From Spirochaetaceae bacterium (lineage in GTDB: Bacteria > Spirochaetota > Spirochaetia > Treponematales > Breznakiellaceae), in contig JAIRSB010000055.1 in the NCBI GenBank assembly GCA_031255655.1, positions 1 through 11,024 on the forward strand: a stretch of 11,024 nucleotides of DNA, in the 5' to 3' direction. The notes beneath the pieces were generated by a model that searched no databases, was not told where the DNA came from, and saw nothing but the letters and a program-made list of their open reading frames with translations. Position numbers and translations under genes: made by a program. This document shows positions 1 to 5,131 of this stretch, one piece after another (within the stretch, counting starts at the first letter, position 1; each line of letters starts with the position of its first letter).

Positions 1-445
1 TGTCCACGCGAACTCTTGACGGATACGCGATTACCTTACCGCCGGTGCTGTCTTCGATGGTTATATCGTTGTATTTGATTTCCTCGAACTCCACCTCAAC
101 ATTCACGTGGTCGTCAGGCATCGTGAAGCTATAGCCTTGAGCCGTAGTGGTGTCGATATACTCTATAACATCGTTTTCATCAGACACTTTGCTTATTTTT
201 AGGCTTTTTAGATCGTATCCCTCCTTGGGATATACATACAGGTTTACCTCTGCTTCCTTGCTGTCTTTGGGCACTTTCAGCGGATACGCGATTACACTGC
301 CGCCGATGTCGTTTTTGATGCCGGGTTTGATATTGATGTTTATCTCGTTGTATTGGATTTCCTCGAAGTCCGCCTCCACCGTTACGCTGTCGTCAGACGG
401 CATCGTGAAGCTGTACCCGTACTCCGTTTTTTCAGACTTTATGTC
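1..445 (-). CDS. Repeat-module lipoprotein, downstream part, out of frame here and cut by window edge
   Basis: Reading the minus strand from the last G of the homopolymer gives an open frame with no stop to the window edge (148 codons). It starts DIKSEKTEYGYSFTMPSDD, which supplies the end of the module begun before the tract. A complete second module follows: YNEININ, then GGSVIAYP, VNLYVYPKEGYDLKSLKI and YSFTMPDD, ending VEVEFEEI. A third begins YNDITIED and GGKVIAYPS. The unit is roughly 75-80 residues. It has no start codon or ribosome site of its own and is not in frame with the 5' part while the tract has 13 G; 11 or 14 G would join them. I read it as the rest of the same gene, expressed only in some tract-length states. 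A decayed pseudogene or a homopolymer length error in the sequence are the alternatives. Confidence 0.75.
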
Positions 446-981
446 CCCCCCCCCCCCAGCACTCCGTTTATCTTTAGGCTTCCGTTCACAAGGCGGTAAT
501 CCTCTTTCGGGTACACGAACAGGCTTACTTTCTCAACGCTTCCGGCGGGTATCACGGACGGATACGGTATTATCTTGCCGTTTTCTTTTTCAACGGGGCT
601 TACTTTGTTGTATTCGGCGGCGCTGTCCAGTATCACTACGAGAAAATCCGCGCTCTTTTCGGGGGACTTCTCCGCGCTCACGGTTATTTTCAGGTTGTTA
701 TTCGGCGTTTCGCTGTTAAAGCCTGTAACTTTGTATTCCTCGGGCGGCAGTATCATGCTGCCGGCCTCGGTAACGGCGATTACTTCCAGTCCTATTTCTT
801 CCCAGCCGGGTTCTTCCTCTCCTGTGGTGAACACGTTGGGCCACGGCAGGCGGTTTATGATTAGCTCTTCTATCTGTGAGGTTTCGGGTCTCTTGATGCG
901 TTCCATAAACGGTTTATCCCAGAGGTGGCACTGTGTAAGCAACATGGCGCAAAGCGCCGGAAACAGTAAGACTTTTTTCAT
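439..981 (-). CDS. Repeat-module lipoprotein, 5' part ending early after a poly-G tract
   Basis: This 180-codon frame encodes a probable exported lipoprotein. It begins MKKVLLFPALCAMLL, a basic start plus hydrophobic stretch, followed by a relaxed lipobox-like LLTQC with cysteine 18; Q before the C is unusual but spirochaetal lipoboxes are loose. ATG 979-981 is preceded by AGGAG at 990-994 with 8-base spacing. After the leader come about 95 residues without a recognised fold. Next is the start of a repeat module: YNKVSPV, then IIPYPS, VSLFVYPKEDY and SLKINGVL. The frame runs into 13 G and stops after LGGGGT. The missing module end (YSFTMP) lies just downstream in another frame, so this is the truncated form of a longer protein. 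The modules resemble bacterial InlB-B/Flg_new_2-type surface repeats; that family call is an inference. Lipidation and surface location are also inferred. Confidence 0.8.
   Translation of the reverse strand: MKKVLLFPALCAMLLTQCHLWDKPFMERIKRPETSQIEELIINRLPWPNVFTTGEEEPGWEEIGLEVIAVTEAGSMILPPEEYKVTGFNSETPNNNLKITVSAEKSPEKSADFLVVILDSAAEYNKVSPVEKENGKIIPYPSVIPAGSVEKVSLFVYPKEDYRLVNGSLKINGVLGGGGT
445..457 (-). repeat. Poly-G tract (13 G on the coding strand) at the frameshift point
   Basis: A run of 13 C on the plus strand (13 G on the coding strand) lies inside the lipoprotein gene. The codons before it read N-G-V-L and end in CTG, which uses the first G. The continuing frame starts with GAC, which uses the last G. 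Continuity therefore needs a G count of 2 modulo 3, that is 11 or 14. At 13 the frame ends at TAA six bases beyond the tract. Homopolymeric G tracts that change length by slippage and switch surface genes are established in Treponema pallidum. Confidence 0.85.
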
Positions 982-1034
982 TGGGTCGACTCCTTTTTGA
1001 TGTGCCCCGCAATGGAAGGGGCTCAGGTTTTCAT

Positions 1035-1064
1035 AGTATAGTCTTATTTTCGGCAGCGTGTCAA
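1035..1064 (-). promoter_or_regulatory. Sigma-70-type promoter of the lipoprotein gene
   Basis: On the minus strand a perfect -35 TTGACA (1059-1064) is followed by an 18-base spacer and a -10 TATACT (1035-1040). This predicts a start near 1027 and a leader of roughly 45 bases that includes the AGGAG site at 990-994. It is the best promoter match in the window, so the gene is probably transcribed well whatever the state of the poly-G tract. Confidence 0.75.
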
Positions 1065-1104
1065 CGAACTGATAGTGTTGTAATCCGGCAACACCCCGCC
1101 AGCC

Positions 1105-1200
1105 CCGTCATTGCGAGCCTCCGCAGGGGGCGAAGCAATCCAGTCAAAGCCGCCGCCGCACTGCTGGATTGCTTCGGCACTACGTGCCTCGCAATGACGG
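1105..1200. repeat. REP-like palindromic element, complete copy
   Basis: A 96-bp imperfect palindrome. The outer arms CCGTCATTGCGAG (1105-1117) and CTCGCAATGACGG (1188-1200) are perfectly complementary. The inner arms CGAAGCAATCCAG (1131-1143) and CTGGATTGCTTCG (1164-1176) also pair perfectly. The sequences between the outer and inner arms do not pair, and the central loop is GCC-rich. The arm sequence CGTCATTGCGAG...GAAGCAATCC belongs to a dispersed short palindromic repeat type seen in many bacterial genomes. It gives a spurious minus-strand frame that starts MMTQGGGGS and contains HCEARSAEAIQ. No transposase is encoded nearby. Confidence 0.8.
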
Positions 1201-1201
1201 C

Positions 1202-1800
1202 TGCCGCCGCCGCCCTGCGTCATCACCTGACAACGTACTGCGTCAACACCTGACGCCGTATTGCGTCATCACCTGACACCGTACTGCGTCGTAACCTGAC
1301 GCCGTATTGCGTCATCACCTGACGCCGTACTGCGTCAACACTTGACGCCGTACTGCGTCAACACTTGACGCAGTATTGCGTCAACACTTGACGCCGTACT
1401 GCGTCATCACTTGACGCCGTACTGCGTCATCACCTGACGCCGTACTGCGTCATCACTTGACGCCGTAGTGCGTCAACACTTGACGCCGTACTGCGTCAAC
1501 ACTTGACACCGTACTGCGTCAACACTTGACACCGTACTGCGTCATCACCTGACGCAGGGCGGCGTCATCACCTGACAACGTACTGCGTCAACACTTGACG
1601 CCGTATTGCGTCAACACTTGACGCCGTATTGCGTCAACACTTGACGCCGTACTGCGTCAACACTTGACGCCGTACTGCGTCAACACTTGACGCCGTACTG
1701 TGTCATCACTTGACGCCGTACTGCGTCATCGCTTGACGCCGTACTGCGTCATCACCTGACGCCGTACTGCGTCATCGCTTGACGCAGGGCGGCGGCGGCA
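1202..1800. repeat. 21-bp perfect inverted repeat bounding the 23-bp array
   Basis: Positions 1202-1222 and 1780-1800 are exact reverse complements over 21 bases. The left copy reads TGCC(GCC)3 and then CTGCGTCA, entering the first unit. The right copy leaves the last unit as TGACGCAGGG and runs into GGC repeats. The inner 7 bases are unit sequence, so about 14 bases of matching GC-rich flank lie outside the array. This makes the array a bounded block with terminal inverted repeats. Confidence 0.85.
1216..1790. repeat. Tandem array: 25 head-to-tail units of exactly 23 bp
   Basis: There are 25 consecutive units with no spacer and no length variation (25 x 23 = 575 bases). Each unit is a 17-bp palindromic core GCGTCAACACTTGACGC (7-base arms, CAC centre) followed by the linker CGTACT. 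The linker also sits between TTGACGC and the next GCGTCAA, so a second dyad spans each junction. Variation is confined to a few positions: the centre is ACACT, TCACC or TCACT, and the linker can be CGTATT or CGTAGT. The array is non-coding: 23 is not a multiple of 3, so every frame is visited and meets TGA on both strands. It lies between the 3' end of copA and the lipoprotein promoter. Function is unknown; a multi-site protein-binding locus or a hairpin-rich transcript are both possible. Confidence 0.95.
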
Positions 1801-1857
1801 AATGCCCTCACTCACGAGGAGGCCCGCCGGAATGACTTACAACCCCCAATCGACACA
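1801..1857. other. Gap between array and half REP, no gene
   Basis: No coding frame or promoter is visible here. The part reading GGCCCGCCGGAATGAC (1821-1836) resembles the end of another common dispersed palindrome type, but there is no second arm. The rest appears to be plain flank. Confidence 0.4.
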
Positions 1858-1915
1858 CGTCATTGCGAGCCTCCGCAGGGGGCGAAACAATCCACAGTCA
1901 AGCCACTGCCGCACC
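1858..1915. repeat. REP-like element, left half only
   Basis: Positions 1858-1894 repeat the left arm of the element at 1105-1200 in the same orientation, with one substitution in the CGAAACAATCCA part. Similarity continues weakly into the central loop (AGTCAAGCC, then CTGCCGCACCG). The right arm is absent. The half copy sits 24 bases from the copA stop. Together the two copies flank the 23-bp array as direct repeats about 750 bp apart. Confidence 0.7.
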
Positions 1916-1938
1916 GCTACAACACCGCCGTCAGTTAA

Positions 1939-4269
1939 TCACCGCCGGGTGGCGTTCCGTTTTGCGGGCTTAAAACGTTTCAGGCGCAGTGCGTTTATCA
2001 ACACTGATACAGAACTCATGCTCATGGCGGCGGCGGCGAACATCGGGTTTAGGAGCGGTCCGCCGAACAGATACAAGGCGCCGGCTGCTATTGGAATGCC
2101 AAGCGTGTTATAACCGAATGCCCAGAACAGGTTTTGCTTTATGATGCGGATTGTCTGTTTACTCAAATTGATGGCGGCGGGGACGTCCATTATGTCGCTG
2201 TGCATAAGCACAATGTCCGCCGACTCCATGGCAACATCAGTTCCGCTGCCGATAGCTATTCCGACGTCAGCCTGAACCAGAGCGGGTGCGTCATTGATGC
2301 CGTCTCCCACCATAGCGGTTGTCCGCCCCTCGTTTTGCAGGCTTTTTACTTCGGCGGACTTATCTTGCGGCAAAACTTCGGCAAGCACTCGTCCTATGCC
2401 AATCTGTTTGGCTATGGCGGCGGCGGTTTTTTTGTTATCGCCGGTTATCATCACGGTTTCAATGTTCATCTGTTGAAGGATTTCAACCGCTTCTTTGCTG
2501 CCGGATTTTAACACGTCCGCCACAGCCACAATTCCGGCGGCTTTCCCGTCCAGAGCGATGTACATGGGTGTTTTGCCTTCGCCCGCAAGGCGGTCGCTGT
2601 CCGCTTCCAATGCCGCAAGTGGTATGCTCCGCTCCTCAAGGAGTTTCCGGTTTCCGGCCAGAACCATCTGCCCGTTTACGGACGCTTCAATGCCGCGTCC
2701 GGGCAGGGCCTGAAAGTTTTCCGCGTTGAGCAGCTTTAATCCCCTGCTGTTCGCGCCGTTCACGATGGCTTGTCCCAGCGGATGCTCCGAGCCTTTTTCG
2801 GCAGAGGCTGCCGTTTGCAGCAGCAGGTTTTCGGCGGAGGCCGGCGCGGCAAAGCAGCCCTGAGCGGCTATGATGTCGGTAACTTCGGGTTTGCCTTCGG
2901 TTAGCGTCCCTGTCTTGTCGAAGACTATGGTGTTTATCTTGTGTGTGGTTTCGAGCGCGCCGCCGCCTTTTATCAGAATGCCGTTTTCCGCCCCTTTGCC
3001 GGTGGCTACCATGATGGCGGTGGGTGTCGCAAGGCCGAGTGCGCAGGGGCAGGCTATTACCAGCACGGAAATGAAGATGGTAAGGGAGAACTCCAGTGCG
3101 CTTTTGCCCGTTGGCGGGTTTACCGCGCCGGACGAAGCTGCCACAAACCACGCCGCGCCGGAGAGCAGCGCGATGGCGCACACGATTGGCACGAAATAAC
3201 CTGAAACTACGTCCGCTAACTGTGCTATCGGGGCTTTAGAACCCTGCGCATCTTCCACAAGACGGATAATCTGCGCCAACGCTGTTTCGCCGCCGACTTT
3301 CTCTGCCCTAAACCGCAGCGCGCCGTTGACGTTTATTGTCGCGCCGTAAACCATATCTCCGGCTTTTTTGTCTACCGGCATGCTTTCGCCCGAAAGCATA
3401 GCTTCGTCTACGGCGCTTTGCCCGTCTATCACAACGCCGTCTACGGGGATTTTTGCGCCCGGTCTAACCATGATTACATCGCCCGGAACTACCTCGTCGA
3501 TGGGTATTTCTTTTTCGGTGTATCCGCCCGCGCCGTCTTCTGTAATGAGCGTCGCCGTTTTGGGTGCAAGAGCGATTAGGCCTCTTATCGCCTCGCTTGT
3601 GCGCCCTTTTGACACTGCTTCAAGCGATTTGCCCAGCAGTATAAGGGCGATAATCACTCCGGCGGTTTCAAAATAGAGGGATTCTACCGCGCCGGAATCG
3701 CCTTGCGCTATTTTGATCGTGTTATGGCAGCTATATATCAACGCTGCCGAAGTTCCGATTGCGATTAGGCTGTCCATGTTCGGGCTTGCGTGCAGCAGGT
3801 TCTTAAAACCGGTGGAGTAAAATTTGTTTCCGGCGATTATGACCGGTATTACAAGCAAAAGTTCGGCAAGTGCGTAGGCGAGCGGGAAATGCATTGGCGA
3901 CAACTCTTTCGGAAACGGCAGTGTGAACGCTTTTATCATGGGAACCATGGCGATGTAAAGCAGCGCAAACCCAAAAGATGCGGCAACAGCGAATTTTGTC
4001 CAAAGTGTTTTTATCTCTTTTTCTTTGCGCTGTCTGTCTTTGTCTATTGAAGATTCCCGCGGGTCCAGTGCCGTGTATCCGGCTTTTACTACCGCATCTT
4101 TTACTGCTGAGATGCGGACGACAGAGGGGTCATAGGTCACTGTCGCCTTTTCCGTTGCGATATTCACGGACGCAGCCGCAACGCCTGTTACTTTGAGGAT
4201 TGCTTTTTCTACCCGCGCCGAGCAAGCCGCGCAGGTCATCCCGCCGATTGCCAATGTTTGTGTTTGCAT
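1939..4269 (-). CDS. copA: Copper-exporting P1B-type ATPase
   Basis: A 776-residue inner-membrane pump, predicted to use ATP to export Cu(I) from the cytoplasm. A single N-terminal heavy-metal-associated domain (about 3-70) carries GMTCAAC at 10-16. Membrane helices start near 90. The actuator has SGES at 293-296. The ion-path motif is CPC at 407-409. Phosphorylation occurs at D451 in DKTGTLTEG. The nucleotide domain has EHP at 495-497, TGDN at 609-612 and GDGINDAP at 655-662. Y720-N721 and the MSMSS run (749-753) in the last two helices are the polar set typical of the Cu(I) subgroup rather than Zn/Cd pumps. All catalytic residues are present and length is normal. AGGGGG at 4279-4284 precedes the ATG by 9 bases. 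No copper chaperone or regulator gene is next to it. The gene appears more GC-rich than the greA region. Copper versus silver cannot be told apart by sequence. Confidence 0.95.
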   Translation of the reverse strand: MQTQTLAIGGMTCAACSARVEKAILKVTGVAAASVNIATEKATVTYDPSVVRISAVKDAVVKAGYTALDPRESSIDKDRQRKEKEIKTLWTKFAVAASFGFALLYIAMVPMIKAFTLPFPKELSPMHFPLAYALAELLLVIPVIIAGNKFYSTGFKNLLHASPNMDSLIAIGTSAALIYSCHNTIKIAQGDSGAVESLYFETAGVIIALILLGKSLEAVSKGRTSEAIRGLIALAPKTATLITEDGAGGYTEKEIPIDEVVPGDVIMVRPGAKIPVDGVVIDGQSAVDEAMLSGESMPVDKKAGDMVYGATINVNGALRFRAEKVGGETALAQIIRLVEDAQGSKAPIAQLADVVSGYFVPIVCAIALLSGAAWFVAASSGAVNPPTGKSALEFSLTIFISVLVIACPCALGLATPTAIMVATGKGAENGILIKGGGALETTHKINTIVFDKTGTLTEGKPEVTDIIAAQGCFAAPASAENLLLQTAASAEKGSEHPLGQAIVNGANSRGLKLLNAENFQALPGRGIEASVNGQMVLAGNRKLLEERSIPLAALEADSDRLAGEGKTPMYIALDGKAAGIVAVADVLKSGSKEAVEILQQMNIETVMITGDNKKTAAAIAKQIGIGRVLAEVLPQDKSAEVKSLQNEGRTTAMVGDGINDAPALVQADVGIAIGSGTDVAMESADIVLMHSDIMDVPAAINLSKQTIRIIKQNLFWAFGYNTLGIPIAAGALYLFGGPLLNPMFAAAAMSMSSVSVLINALRLKRFKPAKRNATRR

Positions 4270-4339
4270 TTTATTTTGCCCCCTGTTGTTTTGTATCCGC
4301 TTGCTGCGGCAAGCTCCGGTGGTCTGCCGGTTTTTTCAT

Positions 4340-4374
4340 ATTATAGCGCAAATATGTCAGAATTATGGTAATTC
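4340..4374 (-). promoter_or_regulatory. copA promoter with a small dyad over the -35 region
   Basis: On the minus strand a consensus -10 TATAAT lies at 4340-4345, giving a leader of about 65 bases. The -35 position at 17-base spacing (4363-4368, CCATAA) is poor, as is common for activated or repressed promoters. It falls inside the dyad GAATT-ATGGT-AATTC (4360-4374), which could be an operator. The arms are only 5 bases, so chance is possible. It does not match the CopY box TACAnnTGTA. Confidence 0.5.
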
Positions 4375-4436
4375 AGAAACCGCAGGCAAGTCTGCCTCCG
4401 TTGACAAATCTGTCTTTTGCTATCACGCTTTGTATC

Positions 4437-4498
4437 AGGTTCTCGGATAGGGAGCGGAAGCGATTGTAGCTTACCCACTATCCGGGAACTTTTTCTTT
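4437..4498 (+). terminator. Strong hairpin followed by a T-rich run; terminator or structured RNA
   Basis: AGGTTCTCGGATAG (4437-4450) pairs along all 14 positions with CTATCCGGGAACTT (4478-4491), counting two G-T wobbles. The 27-base apical part can form a small inner hairpin (AAGC...GCTT). TTTTTCTTT follows at 4490-4498, as in an intrinsic terminator on the plus strand. No plus-strand gene precedes it, so it would have to end a short transcript or an attenuated leader. A second hairpin, GCCGGGGA/TTTCCGGC, follows at 4499-4519. I could not match this to 6S, SRP, tmRNA or a known riboswitch. Confidence 0.45.
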
Positions 4499-4543
4499 GC
4501 CGGGGATACTGTTTCCGGCAGGGCTTGAAAACCGCGTTCTGTT

Positions 4544-4647
4544 TATAGTATGTTTTTTTAATATGCGCCGGGCGGACCGTCGCGGTAGCTCGTTAAGCGG
4601 GCAAATACACGGGGACAAGTTTTTCGCTTGTCTGTAAGGAGCGCTAT
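4544..4647 (+). promoter_or_regulatory. Candidate promoter and structured leader of the TSCPD gene
   Basis: A -10-like TATAGT (4544-4549) followed by ATG resembles the -10 contexts of the two minus-strand promoters here. The nearest -35-like TTGAAA (4525-4530) is only 13 bases away, so the -35 is unclear. The predicted leader of about 90 bases contains a hairpin GACAAG/CTTGTC (4614-4619, 4627-4632) just before the ribosome site AAGGAG (4636-4641). ATATGCGC near the leader start could pair, with one bulge, with GCGCTATAT at the start codon. Regulation by this structure is speculative. Confidence 0.35.
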
Positions 4648-4929
4648 ATGTTTGAATATAAGACTTCCGGGGTTTGTCCTTCCAAAATTTTTTTTGATAT
4701 TGAAGATGGCAAAGTCCGCTCTATTGAATTTAATGGCGGCGGCTGTAGCGGCAATCTAAAGGCGATTCCAAAGTTATGCGAAGGGATGCCGGCGGCTGAC
4801 GTAATAAAAAACCTTAGGGGTATCAGATGTGGCGGCAAGCCAACCTCCTGCGGCGACCAGCTTGCCCGCGCTATGGAAAAAGCTCTGGAACACGAGGCCG
4901 CCTCCAAAGCTCAGGCTGACGAAAACTGA
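4648..4929 (+). CDS. Small TSCPD-domain protein (TIGR03905 type)
   Basis: A 93-residue soluble protein made up almost entirely of one TSCPD domain. The family is named for similarity to a C-terminal segment of some vitamin B12-dependent ribonucleotide reductases; its biochemical role is not established. Visible family marks are YKTSGVCPSKI near the N-terminus, GGGCSGNLKAIPKLCEGM in the middle, and GIRCGGKPTSCGDQLARAM towards the end. Cysteines 10, 33, 44, 61 and 68 could bind metal; the last pair (CGGKPTSC) is the most zinc-knuckle-like. The last 15 residues are a charged, Ala-rich tail. The start is well supported by AAGGAG at 4636-4641, six bases before ATG. It is divergent from copA and appears to be a single-gene unit, because a separate promoter follows before the next gene. 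Domain assignment is firm; function is unknown. Confidence 0.9.
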   Translation: MFEYKTSGVCPSKIFFDIEDGKVRSIEFNGGGCSGNLKAIPKLCEGMPAADVIKNLRGIRCGGKPTSCGDQLARAMEKALEHEAASKAQADEN

Positions 4930-5016
4930 TAATCCGGCGGCTAAAAACGTTTTCACGGTCTTCTTTGGTCTACCTTTAAATTTCAAAAACGCTGTCTCAA
5001 ACCGAAATCTTGCGTG

Positions 5017-5123
5017 AAAAGCGAGTGGCAGTGGTATTTCCTGTTCCCGAAGATACTCTCTTGTAAAAAGCGCGGCAATTCTTCATAATATATAGAAGGG
5101 GTGTAGGCGGAAAACTCGCTTTT
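5017..5123. repeat. 10-bp inverted repeat enclosing the TPR-gene promoter
   Basis: AAAAGCGAGT (5017-5026) and ACTCGCTTTT (5114-5123) are perfect reverse complements, 87 bases apart. The promoter lies between them and the TPR start codon follows 8 bases after the right arm. Read-through RNA from upstream could fold across the promoter region, whereas RNA started at the internal promoter would lack the left arm. It may be chance. Confidence 0.4.
5061..5089 (+). promoter_or_regulatory. Candidate promoter of the TPR-greA-CCA operon
   Basis: TTGTAA (5061-5066), a 17-base spacer and CATAAT (5084-5089) give a reasonable sigma-70-type promoter with a start near 5096 and a leader of about 36 bases. 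The gap 4930-5131 otherwise holds no gene and no clear terminator. Confidence 0.5.
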
Positions 5124-5131
5124 ATTAGACT

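Noticed and set aside
147..719. 190-codon plus-strand frame opposite the lipoprotein
   Set aside because: It is antisense to the repeat modules, Ser/Arg-rich, without a ribosome site, and crosses the homopolymer.
1044..1226. 60-codon minus-strand frame over the REP-like element
   Set aside because: The translation, containing HCEARSAEAIQ, is the typical false protein of this dispersed palindrome.
1216..1790. CRISPR array
   Set aside because: Units are contiguous 23-mers with no unique spacers, and there are no cas genes.
1216..1790. Series of -35 boxes or promoters from the repeated TTGAC
   Set aside because: No -10-like sequence stands at the right distance in the GC-rich unit; the TTGAC is simply half of the palindrome.
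2687..3181. 164-codon minus-strand frame inside copA
   Set aside because: It is a His/Arg-rich out-of-frame shadow of a gene with all its motifs intact.
4355..4360. CTGACA as copA -35
   Set aside because: It is only 9 bases from the -10, too close to act with it.
4400..4560. 6S RNA or SRP RNA
   Set aside because: The hairpin with GGAAGCGATTGTAGC only vaguely resembles the SRP loop and lacks its conserved GGAAGG-AGCAG core; no 6S central-bubble layout could be drawn.
4565..4640. tRNA-like gene suggested by GCGGTAGCTCG
   Set aside because: There is no acceptor stem closure and no GTTCGAnnC T-loop.
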